From contig CP102593.1 of NCBI GenBank assembly GCA_025666215.1, positions 1,191,001-1,255,000 on the forward strand: a stretch of DNA of 64,000 bases, written 5' to 3'. Within the stretch, counting starts at the first letter, position 1, and each line of letters starts with the position of its first letter. A program made the position numbers and the translations under genes. Under the pieces are notes generated by a model that was not told where the DNA came from, made no database searches, and saw only the letters and a list, made by a program, of their open reading frames with translations. Origin of the DNA: Xanthomonas campestris pv. phormiicola. GTDB lineage: Bacteria > Pseudomonadota > Gammaproteobacteria > Xanthomonadales > Xanthomonadaceae. Shown here in pieces: positions 47,005 through 56,057 of the stretch.

Positions 47005-47304
47005 GGGCGGCCAGGCCTGTGCAGGGCGGCAACGCCGGCGCGCTGCAGGGTGGCAGCCGCTGCGCTGCGCACGCCGGTTGCGTGCTTGCCGTTGCGCCGC
47101 CGCGAAGGCGCAACGGCGTGGCGGGCAGGGGATCCGGGTTACCTTGCTTTCCGGAGGCTGGCGCAGGGCGGCGCGGCGCCGGGGCCCGACGCCCGCGCGT
47201 GCAGGCTTCGCCGCAAGCAACCAGGCAATCCCATCGTGGTGCGATGACGCAGCCTGCGCCGCATCGCCCCCCAGGACCCATGCGCTGAATTGCGGAGAGA
47301 CACG
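47005..47304. other. Intergenic region before the amidase gene
   Basis: About 300 bp without a gene. It contains a perfect 11-bp inverted repeat, GCCGTTGCGCC (47088-47098) and GGCGCAACGGC (47107-47117), with no T-run. This could be an operator or a hairpin. A match GGAGAGACACG ahead of the ATG at 47305 is the ribosome site. Confidence 0.5.
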
Positions 47305-48762
47305 ATGCACATTCCCGACGCCTACCAACCCGGCATCCAGCGCAACGCGCAGCTGCTCGACGGCTATGCGCAGCTGCTGCGCCAATTCGGGCCTGCGGCC
47401 GTGCCGGCACCCGTCTCCGGGCCCGGCCAGATCGCCGCCATTGCCGCCGCCACCCGTGCCACGCCCGGCCATGCACAGGCGCGCAGCGAACGCACGCTCG
47501 AGCGCATCGCCGCGGCCAACCCCGGCTTGCACGCCTTGACCCGGGTCCTGCCCGAACGCGCGCGCGCCGACGCCGCGCGCGTGCAGGCGAGCCTGGCCGG
47601 CGGCGGCGATGGCGGGGCTCTGGCCGGCGTCCCGTTCGTGGTGAAGGACCTGTTCGACGTCGCCGGCCTGGCGACCACCGCCGGGGCCGCGATCCGTGCC
47701 GATGCGGCCCCCGCGGCGCACGATGCCGTCCTGGTGCAGCGCCTGGTCCAGGCCGGTGCGGTGCTGGTCGGCACCGCCAACATGGACGAATTCGCCTATG
47801 GCTTCGCCACCGTCAACGCGCACTACGGCACCACCCGCAATCCGCACGATCGCACGTGCCTGGCCGGCGGCTCCTCCGGCGGTTCGGCCGCGGCGGTGGC
47901 CGCCGGGCTGGTGCCCTTCGCGCTCGGCTCGGACACCAACGGCTCGATCCGCGTGCCGGCGTCGCTGTGCGGGGTCTACGGCCTGCGTCCCAGCCATGGC
48001 CGTTTGCCGCTGGACGGCGTGTTTCCGTTCGTCGAGGCGTTCGATGTGGCCGGGCCGTTCGCGGGCACGCTCGCCGACCTGCGCGCGGTGTACGAGGTGA
48101 TGGCCGGCGCGCCGCTGCCGGATTGCGCCGTCGCCAGCTTGCGCATCGCCCGCCTCGGCGGCTGGTTCGCGCGCAATCTCGACCCTGCGCTCGGCGCCGG
48201 CCTGGAGGCGCTGGCCGGCCACCTCGGCAGCAGCGCCGTGCGCGAACTGCCCGACGCGCCGCGCGCGCGCGCCGCGGCCTTCGTGATCACCGCCGCCGAA
48301 GGCGGGGTCCGCCATCGCGCCGCGCTCGCCCGCGATGCCGCCGGGTTCGATCCGGCCACCCGCGACCGCCTGCTGGCCGGGCTGCAAGTGCCGGCGGCGG
48401 CGGTTGCCGACGCACAGCGCTTCGGCGTGTGGTTCGCCGGTGCGATGCAACGTCTGTGGGACGAGGTCGATGTGCTGCTGGCGCCGGCCACGCCGTGCGT
48501 GGCGCCGCGCATCGACCAGGAGACGATCCAGATCGATGGCGCCGCCGTGTCGGCGCGCGCCAACCTCGGCGTGTTCACCCAGCCGCTGGGCCTGGCGCGC
48601 TGCCCGGTGCTGGCCGCGCCGCTGTATCGCCCGGGGCAGCTGCCGCTGGGCGTGCAGCTGATCGCCGCGCCAGGACGCGAGGATCGCCTGTTCGCGCTCG
48701 CCGCGCAGCTGGAACGCGACGGCCTGATCGGTTCGACCCCGCCGTCGCGGGAGCCGCGCTGA
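47305..48762 (+). CDS. hpxY: AtzE/HpxY-type amidohydrolase (amidase signature family)
   Basis: A 485-residue amidase. The Ser-Ser-Lys triad is in place: Lys in PFVVKDLFDVAG, the cis-Ser in CLAGGSSGGSAAAVAAG, and the nucleophile Ser in GSDTNGSIRVPASLCG. It resembles the AtzE/HpxY class that sits beside HpxW and HpxZ in purine operons and is assigned to the oxalurate branch. No small HpxX-like (DUF4089) partner is seen next to it, although AtzE of triazine pathways requires such a partner (AtzG). Its stop overlaps the start of the next gene (TGATG). Confidence 0.8.
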   Translation: MHIPDAYQPGIQRNAQLLDGYAQLLRQFGPAAVPAPVSGPGQIAAIAAATRATPGHAQARSERTLERIAAANPGLHALTRVLPERARADAARVQASLAGGGDGGALAGVPFVVKDLFDVAGLATTAGAAIRADAAPAAHDAVLVQRLVQAGAVLVGTANMDEFAYGFATVNAHYGTTRNPHDRTCLAGGSSGGSAAAVAAGLVPFALGSDTNGSIRVPASLCGVYGLRPSHGRLPLDGVFPFVEAFDVAGPFAGTLADLRAVYEVMAGAPLPDCAVASLRIARLGGWFARNLDPALGAGLEALAGHLGSSAVRELPDAPRARAAAFVITAAEGGVRHRAALARDAAGFDPATRDRLLAGLQVPAAAVADAQRFGVWFAGAMQRLWDEVDVLLAPATPCVAPRIDQETIQIDGAAVSARANLGVFTQPLGLARCPVLAAPLYRPGQLPLGVQLIAAPGREDRLFALAAQLERDGLIGSTPPSREPR

Positions 48763-50342
48763 TGCTGCACACCTTGCGTTCCCGGCGCGGCATGGTGGTC
48801 GCGCCGCATCACCTCGCCGCGCAGGCCGGACGCGATGTGCTGCGCGACGGCGGCAATGCGGTGGAAGCGGCGGTGGCGACCGCGGCGTGCCTGGCGGTGG
48901 TCTATCCGCACATGACCGGCATCGGCGGCGACGGCTTCTGGCTGATCGCCGAAGCCGATGGCCGCGTGCATGCGATCGACGCCTGCGGCCGCGCCGCGCA
49001 GGCGGCCACGCTGCAGCACTATGCTGGGCAGGCGGCGATTCCCTGGCGCGGTCCGGGCGCGGCCAACACCGTCGCCGGCACCGTGTCCGGCTGGGGGCTG
49101 GCGCTGCAGCGCAGCGACGCGCAGCTGCCGCTGTCGCGCCTGCTCGACGACGCCATCCAGCACGCCGCGGCCGGCGTGCCGGTCACCCTCGGCGGTGCCG
49201 CGATCGCCGCAGCCAAGAGCGCCGAACTGCGCGAGCAGCCCGGCGCCTATGCGGCGATCTTCGAAGCCGCCGGGCGGCCGTTGCGCGAAGGCGAGCTGCT
49301 GCGCCAGCCGCAGCTGGCCGCCACGCTGCAGCGCCTGGCCGCGGCCGGCCTGGACGATTTCTACCGCGGTGCGCTGGCGTCCGACATCGCCGCCGACCTG
49401 CAGGCCCTGGGCAGTCCGCTGCGCGCCAGCGACCTGGCCGCGCACCGCGCCGAGGCCAGCGTGCCGCTGTCGGTGGCGATCGCCGGCGCGCGCCTGTACA
49501 ACCACGCACCACCGACCCAGGGCCTGGCCTCGCTGCTGATCCTGGCGCTGTTCGACCGCCTGGCCGCCGACCGGGCCGACGGCTACGCGCACCTGCACGG
49601 CCTGGTCGAGGCGACCAAGCAGGCGTTCCTGGTGCGCGATGCGCACATCGGCGACCCGGCCTGGATGACGCTGGATGCGCAAGCCTTGCTCGACGATGCC
49701 GGCGCGCTCGACGCGATGGCCGCACGCATCGATCCGGCGCATGCGCTGCCGTGGCCGCAGCCCTCGCAGGCCGGCGACACCGTCTGGTTCGGCGCGATCG
49801 ACGGCGCCGGCCGCGCGGTCAGCTGCATCCAGTCCACCTATTTCGAATTCGGTTGCGGGCTGGTGCTGCCGCGCAGCGGCATCGTCTGGCAGAACCGCGG
49901 CTGCAGCTTCCGTCTCGCCGCCGACGGCTGGAACGCGCTGGCGCCGGGACGCAAGCCGTTCCACACGCTCAACCCGGCGCTGGCGCGTTTCGACGACGGC
50001 CGGCTCATGGCCTACGGCACCATGGGCGGCGAAGGCCAGCCGCAGACCCAGGCGGCACTGTTCAGCCGCTATGCGCGTTTCGGCATGCCGTTGCAGCAAG
50101 CGCTCAGCGCGCCGCGCTGGTTGCTCGGCCGCACCTGGGGCGAGGACAGCACCACGTTGAAGCTGGAGGACCGGTTCGCTCCGGAGGTCGTCCAGGCGTT
50201 GCGCGATGCAGGCCATGCGGTCGAGTTGCTGCCCGCCTACAGTTCGGCGATGGGCCACGCCGGCGCGCTGGTACGCGAGGCCGACGGCACCTTGAGCGGC
50301 GCCAGCGACCCGCGCAGCGATGGCGCGGTCGCGGGCTGGTAG
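48762..50342 (+). CDS. hpxW: HpxW, gamma-glutamyltransferase-fold oxamate amidohydrolase-like
   Basis: A 526-residue Ntn hydrolase of the gamma-glutamyltransferase family. Features are QAGRDVLRDGGNAVEAAVAT, YPHMTGIGGDGFWLI, the processing-site region GDTVWFGAIDGAGRAVSCIQ with a candidate nucleophilic Thr, and GTMGGEGQPQTQ. There is no signal peptide, unlike glutathione-degrading relatives, so it acts in the cytoplasm. HpxW of purine-degrading enterics is thought to hydrolyse oxamate at the end of the oxalurate branch. It is translated with the amidase by stop-start overlap. Confidence 0.82.
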   Translation: MLHTLRSRRGMVVAPHHLAAQAGRDVLRDGGNAVEAAVATAACLAVVYPHMTGIGGDGFWLIAEADGRVHAIDACGRAAQAATLQHYAGQAAIPWRGPGAANTVAGTVSGWGLALQRSDAQLPLSRLLDDAIQHAAAGVPVTLGGAAIAAAKSAELREQPGAYAAIFEAAGRPLREGELLRQPQLAATLQRLAAAGLDDFYRGALASDIAADLQALGSPLRASDLAAHRAEASVPLSVAIAGARLYNHAPPTQGLASLLILALFDRLAADRADGYAHLHGLVEATKQAFLVRDAHIGDPAWMTLDAQALLDDAGALDAMAARIDPAHALPWPQPSQAGDTVWFGAIDGAGRAVSCIQSTYFEFGCGLVLPRSGIVWQNRGCSFRLAADGWNALAPGRKPFHTLNPALARFDDGRLMAYGTMGGEGQPQTQAALFSRYARFGMPLQQALSAPRWLLGRTWGEDSTTLKLEDRFAPEVVQALRDAGHAVELLPAYSSAMGHAGALVREADGTLSGASDPRSDGAVAGW

Positions 50343-50361
50343 CTAGCGTCTGCGGCTTGCG

Positions 50362-50748
50362 ATGGCAATGTCCCACGACAGCGAAGTCCTCGCCCGCGCC
50401 AGAGCGCTGGTGGATGCGGCGATGACCGATCCGCAGCGCTGCTCCGCGCATCTGGCACAGGCCGAGTCGTTGCTCGTCGCCGCAGCGGCGTCGGCACCGG
50501 ACGATATCGCGCTGCTCACCTGCCTGGGCGCGGTGCGCTGCGATCTGGGGAACGACGGCGATGCGGTCGAGGTGTTGCAGCATGCTGTACGGCTGCGTTC
50601 GGACGACCGCAACACTTACTTCAATCTCGGCGTCGCGCTGCTCAACAGCGGCAGGCGCCGCCAGGCCATGGACCGCTTCCGGCAGGCGGCGCCGCTGCAG
50701 GGATCGGCGGCGACCTGGGAAGCCTATTTCGATCCGCATGCGCAATGA
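50362..50748 (+). CDS. Small TPR-repeat protein
   Basis: A 128-residue protein with two to three TPR units: LLTCLGAVRCDLGNDGDAVE then VLQHAVRLRSDDRNTYFNLG and VALLNSGRRRQAMDRFRQA. There is no signal or membrane segment. It starts 20 bp after hpxW; the ATG at 50368 is an alternative to 50362. It may scaffold the preceding enzymes, but no TPR protein is known to me in this pathway, so that is only an inference from position. Confidence 0.75.
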   Translation: MAMSHDSEVLARARALVDAAMTDPQRCSAHLAQAESLLVAAAASAPDDIALLTCLGAVRCDLGNDGDAVEVLQHAVRLRSDDRNTYFNLGVALLNSGRRRQAMDRFRQAAPLQGSAATWEAYFDPHAQ

Positions 50749-50899
50749 AGCGGCACGTGCGCCATGCCGTCCGCCATGGCGGCGAAGAACAATGCGAGCG
50801 CTGGCCGCGCCGTCGCCGGCGCTTCCGTACCATGGCAGTCGCGCGACGACGCAGCCGCTTCCACGCCGAGCGCCAGGCCCATCAGGAACCGAAGCCGCC

Positions 50900-51814
50900 A
50901 TGCTGACCTTCTCCCGCTTCACCCGCTATTTCATGGAAGTGGCGCATTGGCGCAGCATCCGCCGCGCCTCCGAGGCGCTGCACGTGTCGGCGTCGGCGAT
51001 CGACCGGCAGATCCTCAAGGCCGAGCAGGAGCTGGGCGTGCAGTTGTTCGAGCGCCTGCCGAGCGGCCTGCGCCTGACCAGCGCCGGCGAGTTGCTGCTG
51101 GTCGACGTGCGGCGCTGGGAGAAGAGCTACCAACGCACGCTGGAGCTGTTCGACGAGCTGAAGGGGCTGCGTCGCGGCCATGTCGAGATCGCGATGATCG
51201 ATGCCCTGAGCGAGGGCATCGTGGTCGATGCGCTGGCGCAGCTGATCGACGAACACCCGGGCCTGACCTTCGGCCTGCAGACCGAGGACAACCAGAAGGT
51301 TGCCGACAAGGTGGTCGCGGCGGAGGTGGACTTCGGCCTGCTGCTGGACCCGGTCAGCGGCATCGATCTGGAGGTGGTCGCCTTCGCCGAGATTCCGCTG
51401 GGCATCTGCATGCCGGTCGGGCATCCGCTCAGCGGCAGGGCCAGCCTGCAGTTGAACGAGGTCCTGGACGACCATCGCCTGCTGCTGCCGGCCGCGCCGC
51501 TGATCGTCAACGAACACGCCAAGGTCGTGTACCAGCGCCAGCACATCGACACGCGCCGCTGCATCCGCTGCAACGACGTGCGCACGCTGCGCGCATTGGT
51601 GCGCCAGGGCGTGGGCGTGGGCCTGCTGTCGCAACTGGATGTGCTGGCCGATCTGGCCGACGGGCGGCTGGCGTTCGTGCCCCTGCGCGAAGGCCTGGCC
51701 AAGCCGATGACATTGTCGCTGTGCGTGGCGCCGCAGCGGCAACTGTCCAAGGCCGCGCAGACCATGCTCAAGGCGCTGGCGCCGCGCGTGGAAGGCATCC
51801 TGGATCGCCCGTAG
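50900..51814 (+). CDS. LysR-type transcriptional regulator of the purine island (candidate)
   Basis: A 304-residue LysR protein. The helix-turn-helix is at residues about 14-60 (SIRRASEALHVSASAIDRQI, LKAEQELGVQLFERLPSGLRL). The effector domain follows (VEIAMIDALSEGIVVD, VDFGLLLDPVSGID, LRALVRQGVGVGLLSQLD). It lies between the two main purine transcription units, and the nearest dyad (51878) is just 64 bp downstream of its stop. LysR proteins often bind T-N11-A dyads in adjacent promoters, which fits. The effector may be a purine metabolite such as urate or allantoin; this is inferred. Confidence 0.85.
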   Translation: MLTFSRFTRYFMEVAHWRSIRRASEALHVSASAIDRQILKAEQELGVQLFERLPSGLRLTSAGELLLVDVRRWEKSYQRTLELFDELKGLRRGHVEIAMIDALSEGIVVDALAQLIDEHPGLTFGLQTEDNQKVADKVVAAEVDFGLLLDPVSGIDLEVVAFAEIPLGICMPVGHPLSGRASLQLNEVLDDHRLLLPAAPLIVNEHAKVVYQRQHIDTRRCIRCNDVRTLRALVRQGVGVGLLSQLDVLADLADGRLAFVPLREGLAKPMTLSLCVAPQRQLSKAAQTMLKALAPRVEGILDRP

Positions 51815-51877
51815 CGCCGCGCGGCCGTCGCCGCCACCGTGCGTGGGCAGCGGCGTGCCTGCGGTTCGCGCACCGAT

Positions 51878-51942
51878 CCGCAATTTTTGCAACGCACGCG
51901 TACGAAAAAGACGTTTGCCTGCGCACGCAGCGCCCGCCTATG
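51878..51942 (+). promoter_or_regulatory. Purine-island promoter B: dyad and sigma70-like boxes
   Basis: The dyad variant CCGCAATTTTTGCAA spans 51878-51892. CGAAAAAGACG follows. The -35-like TTTGCC (51914-51919) is 22 bp after GCA, with a 17-bp spacer to the -10-like CCTATG (51937-51942). Boxes and spacings agree with promoter C over roughly 65 bp. It drives the purine nucleoside permease-like gene. Confidence 0.65.
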
Positions 51943-52037
51943 GTGGCCGCTGCCGAAACGGCGCGCCCGCCGCGGGCGTCGCGGCGCGCAGCCGATCGGC
52001 GTTGCGCTTTCTGCCAGCCCCAGACCGAGGAGACAGC

Positions 52038-53198
52038 ATGATGTGGGTTCGACACGCCACGCGCCACGCGCGGCACAGGGCGGGTGCGGCGATGCCACCG
52101 GCAGGCGGCTGCGCACGGGGCGCACAGCGGATGAGCGATGGGGCGTGCAGGTTGCTTCCCATCGCCTGCGTGGCCGCCGCCGGCCGTTGCTGGCGGGCGC
52201 TGCTGCTGTGCGCGGCATTGTTCCAGGCCGGTGGCAACGCGGTCGCGGCGGATGCGCCGATCGCGCCGAAGGTGCTGGTGATCACCATGTTCGACGCCGA
52301 AGCCAAGCCGTGGCGGCAGGCGCTGGCGTTCAGCGTGCAGGTGCCGGTGCCCGGCTTGTCGCCGAACTATCCGCAGGTCGACTGCAGCCGCGAGGGCGTG
52401 TGCCTGGTGACGACCGACATGGGCTACGCCAATGCCGCCAGTGCGATCGCCGCACTGGTGCAATCGGATCGCTTCGATTTGCGCGACAGCTATTTCCTGA
52501 TCGCCGGCATCGGCGGCGTCGACCCGGGCGAGGGCACGCTGGGCTCGGCGCACTGGGCGCGCTACGCGATCGACGGCGGGCTGGTCCACAGCATCGATCC
52601 ACGGCAGATTCCGGACGACTGGCGCTCCGGCGTGGTGATGTTCGGCGCCAGCCGGCCGGGCCAGCAGGGCAAGTGGAAGGCCGGCACCGAACTGTACCGA
52701 CTCGACGAGGCGCTGCTGCAACGCGCCTACCGGCTCAGCGCGGACGTCGCGCTGCGCGACAGCGCCGCCGCGCAGGCCTATCGCGCCCGCTATCCGGCCG
52801 GCCCGGGACGGGCACCGCCGGCGGTCAGCATCTGCGACACGCTGTCCGGCGACACCTATTGGCATGGCTCGCTGACCGCGCAGGCGCTGGCCGACTACGT
52901 GACCCTGGCCACCGCCGGCAAGGGCCGCTACTGCACCACGCAGATGGAGGACAACGCCACGCTGACCGCCTTGCAGCGCGGCGCCGAGGCCGGCCGCCTG
53001 CGCTTCGCGCGCATCGCATTGTTGCGCACGGGTTCCAATTTCGACCGCGAGGCGCCGGGGCAGAGCGCAGCGGATTCGATGCGCGCCGACAGCGGCGGCT
53101 TCGCCCTGGCGGTGGACAACGCCTACCGGGTCGGCAATGCGCTGGTCGGCGAGATCGTCGGCCATTGGCCGCAATGGCGCGAGGGCGTGCCGCAATAG
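52038..53198 (+). CDS. Exported purine nucleoside permease-like (NUP family) protein
   Basis: A 386-residue protein of the NUP family, named after a Candida albicans purine nucleoside permease. The segments PKVLVITMFDAEAKPWRQAL, LSPNYPQVDCSREGVCLVTTDMG, NAASAIAALVQSDRFDLRDSYF and GIGGVDPGEGTLGSAHWARYAID are family-like. A hydrophobic stretch LLLCAALFQAGGNAVAADAP suggests export. The ATG at 52038 has a GAGGAG ribosome site; a later in-frame ATG (52131) is possible. The fold looks phosphorylase-like with no membrane helices beyond the signal, so a secreted nucleosidase or binding protein is as plausible as a transporter. It has its own promoter B. Confidence 0.8.
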   Translation: MMWVRHATRHARHRAGAAMPPAGGCARGAQRMSDGACRLLPIACVAAAGRCWRALLLCAALFQAGGNAVAADAPIAPKVLVITMFDAEAKPWRQALAFSVQVPVPGLSPNYPQVDCSREGVCLVTTDMGYANAASAIAALVQSDRFDLRDSYFLIAGIGGVDPGEGTLGSAHWARYAIDGGLVHSIDPRQIPDDWRSGVVMFGASRPGQQGKWKAGTELYRLDEALLQRAYRLSADVALRDSAAAQAYRARYPAGPGRAPPAVSICDTLSGDTYWHGSLTAQALADYVTLATAGKGRYCTTQMEDNATLTALQRGAEAGRLRFARIALLRTGSNFDREAPGQSAADSMRADSGGFALAVDNAYRVGNALVGEIVGHWPQWREGVPQ

Positions 53199-53551
53199 GC
53201 GCTGTGCCGCCGCCTGCTGCGAATGCGCACGCTGTGCGGGTGCGTGTTGCATTTTTTGCATCGGCGCGCCGCGAAAACGGCGTTTGCCGGGCCGGGGACG
53301 CCTTGCCTATAGTCGTTTCAACCCGGCACCGGACCACGGGATTGCGCGTAGATCGCGACTTCGCAAGCAATTCGGCGCCGATGCAGGCGCCTGCGAGACA
53401 GCTGGCGCGCATCCCCCGCGGTGTGCCGCCGCGCCGCGCCCGCGACTCCATTCGCCCAGCGGAATCCACTGCAACCAGGCCGAACCCCCCATGCGCGACT
53501 GTCATCGATTCCCTGTCTCCGACCGCGGTCGGGCCTGAGCTGGAGCGCGGC
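53199..53551. other. Leader of the xdh/allantoin operon
   Basis: About 350 bp without an assigned gene. It contains promoter C and then roughly 235 bp of leader. A 15-codon frame (53491-53538) lies just before the first gene but has no ribosome site. No terminator-like hairpin was found. Confidence 0.6.
53247..53311 (+). promoter_or_regulatory. Purine-island promoter C: dyad and sigma70-like boxes
   Basis: The dyad TTGCATTTTTTGCAT spans 53247-53261, and CGAAAACGGCG lies between. The -35-like TTTGCC (53283-53288) and -10-like CCTATA (53306-53311) have a 17-bp spacer. Spacing from dyad to -35 is identical to promoter B. It drives the ten-gene operon through xdhC. Confidence 0.68.
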
Positions 53552-54808
53552 ATGCCGAATTCGGCCTTCTCGCCCGGAACGCGCGCGGTCGCACGCTGCG
53601 ACGCGCTCGGCGTGGCGCCCTACAGCGACAGCGCGGACGGCCTGTTCCGCGGCTGGCTGAGTCCGGCGCACCGCGCCAGCGTGGCGGCCGTGGCCGAGTG
53701 GATGGGCGAGGCCGGCCTGCACACCCGCATCGACCCGGCCGGCAACCTGCTCGGCCGCTACGAGGGCGTCGCCGCGCAGGCGCCGGCGCTGCTGATCGGC
53801 AGCCACCTGGACAGCGTGCGTGACGCCGGCCGCTACGACGGTCCGCTCGGGGTCATGCTGGGCATCGAATGCGTGGCCGCGCTGAACGCGCAGGGCCGCC
53901 GCTTGCCGTTCGCGATCGAGGTGATCGCCTTCGGCGACGAGGAAGGCTCGCGGTTCCCGGCGTCGATGCTGAGCAGCCGCGCCGTCGCCGGCACGCTGGA
54001 TCCGGCGGCGCTGCAGGTAAGCGACGGCGACGCCATCGCGCTGGCCGATGCGCTGGCCGCCTGGGGCCTGGACATCGCGCTGGTGCCTGACGCGGCGCGC
54101 GCGCCGCACAGCGTGCTGGCCTATCTGGAAGCGCATATCGAACAGGGGCCGGTGCTGGAAGCCGAGGGCCTGGCGCTGGGCGCGGTCACTGGCATCGCTG
54201 CGCAGCGGCGCTACCGCGCGCTGCTGGTCGGCCGTGCCGGCCACGCCGGCACCACGCGCATGGATCTGCGCGCCGATGCGCTGGCCGCCGCCGCCGACTG
54301 CGTGCTGGCGGTGGAGCAGGTGGCGCGCGGCGGCCCTGCGGACCTGGTGGCCACGGTCGGGCGCCTGCAGGTGGCGCCGGGCGCGGTCAACGTGGTTCCG
54401 GGGCGGGTCGAGTTCTCGATCGACGTGCGTGCCGGTGCCGACGGCGTGCGCGATGCGGCGGCCGAGGCGATCGCGCAGCGCCTGCACGCCATCGCCGCCG
54501 CGCGCGGCGTGCAGTTGCTGCTGCATTGCGTGCAGGACCTGCCGGCCAGTCCCTGCGCTCCGCGCCTGGTCGCCGCGCTGGAAACGGCGATCGCCGCGCA
54601 GGGCCTCGCGCCGCGACGGCTGGTCTCCGGCGCCGGCCACGACGCGATGGTGATGGCGGCGCTGTGCCCGACCGCGATGCTGTTCCTGCGCTGCGCCGGC
54701 GGCGTCAGCCACCACCCGGCCGAACACGTGGATCCCGCCGATGCCGAGCTGGCGGTGGCGGCGATGCTGCATTTCATCGAGTCCCTGGGAGACACCCTTG
54801 TCCGTTGA
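53552..54808 (+). CDS. allC: Allantoate amidohydrolase (M20-type)
   Basis: A 418-residue zinc or manganese enzyme of the M20/ArgE/AllC group, hydrolysing allantoate to ureidoglycine, CO2 and ammonia. Metal-binding residues appear in LLIGSHLDSVRDAGRYDGPL (His85, Asp96), the Glu pair FGDEEGSRF, the EAHIEQGPVLE segment and VSHHPAEH near the C-terminus. The start at 53552 follows TGGAG. The length fits AllC. It is the first gene of the operon under promoter C and overlaps the next gene by 11 bp. Relatives (hydantoinase-type carbamoylases) share the fold; the neighbours decide the call. Confidence 0.88.
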   Translation: MPNSAFSPGTRAVARCDALGVAPYSDSADGLFRGWLSPAHRASVAAVAEWMGEAGLHTRIDPAGNLLGRYEGVAAQAPALLIGSHLDSVRDAGRYDGPLGVMLGIECVAALNAQGRRLPFAIEVIAFGDEEGSRFPASMLSSRAVAGTLDPAALQVSDGDAIALADALAAWGLDIALVPDAARAPHSVLAYLEAHIEQGPVLEAEGLALGAVTGIAAQRRYRALLVGRAGHAGTTRMDLRADALAAAADCVLAVEQVARGGPADLVATVGRLQVAPGAVNVVPGRVEFSIDVRAGADGVRDAAAEAIAQRLHAIAAARGVQLLLHCVQDLPASPCAPRLVAALETAIAAQGLAPRRLVSGAGHDAMVMAALCPTAMLFLRCAGGVSHHPAEHVDPADAELAVAAMLHFIESLGDTLVR

Positions 54809-56057
54809 CCCGCTGCACGCCGATCTGTTCGGCGAAATCGATCCGCCGCAACGCCTGCTGATGGGCCCGGGCCCGGTCAATGCGCATCCGCGCGTGCTGC
54901 GCGCGATGTCCGCCGACCTGCTCGGCCAGTTCGATCCGGAAATGACCGGCTACATGAACCAGGTGATGGCGCTGTACCGGCCGCTGTTCGGGACCGAGAA
55001 CCGCTGGACCTTCCTGGTCGACGGCACCGCGCGCGCCGGCATCGAGGCGGCGCTGGTGTCGCTGGTGGCGCCGGGCGATCGCGTGCTGGTGCTGAACTTC
55101 GGCCGCTTCGGCCTGCTGCTGGGCGAGATCCTCGGCCGTATCGGCGCAGTGGTCGAGAACGTGGAGGCGCCGTGGGGCGAGGTGGTGCCGATGGACGCGG
55201 TGGCCGCTGCGATCGAACGCTTCGCGCCGAAATTGGTCGCCTGCGTGCATGGCGACACTTCGACCACGATGGCGCAGCCGCTGGACGGCCTCGGCGCGCT
55301 GTGCCGCGCCGCCGGCGCGCTGTCCTATGTCGATGCCACCGCGACCATCGGCGGCATGCCGATCGCCAGCGACGCCTGGGGCGTGGACGTGGTCACCGGC
55401 GGTTTGCAGAAGTGCCTGGGCGGGCCGTCCGGCTCGGCGCCGATCACCGTGTCCGCGCGCGCCGCCGAGGCGATCTTCGCGCGCCGCCACGTCGAGCGCG
55501 GCATCGTCCGCGACGACATCGCCAACGGCAGCGGCGTGCGCATCGGTTCGAATTATTTCGACCTGGCGATGGTCATGGACTACTGGTCCGACAAGCGCCT
55601 GAACCACCACACCGAGGCCACCAGCATGCTGTACGCGGCGCGCGAGTGCGCGCGCGTGGCGCTGCAGGAAGGCCTGCCGGCGCGCTTCGCCCGCCACGTC
55701 GCGGCCGGGCGCGCGGTCGCCGCCGGCGCGCGTGCGCTGGGGCTGCAGGTGTTCGGCGACGACCGCCACCGCATGACCAACGTCACCGGCGTGGCGATTC
55801 CCGCCGGCATCGACGGCGAGGCGGTGCGGCGGCGTCTGCGCGAGGATTTCGAGATCGAGATCGGCACCGCGTTCGGGCCGCTGCAGGGCAAGCTGTGGCG
55901 GATCGGCGCGATGGGCTACAACGCGATGAAGCACAAGGTGCTGATCACCCTGGGCGCGCTGGAAGCGGTGCTGCGCGCCGAAGGCTACGCCTGCGCGCCG
56001 GGCGCCGGCGTGGATGCGGCGCTGGCCGCCTGGCATGCCGACGGAGCGCAGGGATGA
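54798..56057 (+). CDS. pucG: Ureidoglycine-glyoxylate aminotransferase (PucG-like)
   Basis: A 419-residue PLP enzyme of the alanine-glyoxylate aminotransferase family. The N-terminal LMGPGPVNAHPRVLRAMS, the cofactor lysine in TGGLQKCLGGPSGSAP and the RIGAMGYNAMKHKVLITLGAL end are typical. I place the start at a TTG (54798) with GGGAGA upstream, because no ATG fits the conserved N-terminus. In purine operons this class makes oxalurate and glycine from ureidoglycine and glyoxylate, feeding HpxY/W/Z. Serine- and alanine-glyoxylate aminotransferases are alternatives, but context supports PucG. Confidence 0.85.
   Translation: MSVDPLHADLFGEIDPPQRLLMGPGPVNAHPRVLRAMSADLLGQFDPEMTGYMNQVMALYRPLFGTENRWTFLVDGTARAGIEAALVSLVAPGDRVLVLNFGRFGLLLGEILGRIGAVVENVEAPWGEVVPMDAVAAAIERFAPKLVACVHGDTSTTMAQPLDGLGALCRAAGALSYVDATATIGGMPIASDAWGVDVVTGGLQKCLGGPSGSAPITVSARAAEAIFARRHVERGIVRDDIANGSGVRIGSNYFDLAMVMDYWSDKRLNHHTEATSMLYAARECARVALQEGLPARFARHVAAGRAVAAGARALGLQVFGDDRHRMTNVTGVAIPAGIDGEAVRRRLREDFEIEIGTAFGPLQGKLWRIGAMGYNAMKHKVLITLGALEAVLRAEGYACAPGAGVDAALAAWHADGAQG

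Noticed and set aside
47088..47117. Inverted repeat in the hpxY upstream region as a copy of the purine dyad
   Set aside because: The arms are TTGCGCC/GGCGCAA with an 8-bp GC-rich loop, lacking the T-run and spacing of the other dyads; it may be an operator but is not counted as the same motif.
53491..53538. 15-codon leader frame before allC
   Set aside because: No ribosome site and no regulatory codon bias were seen; probably chance.
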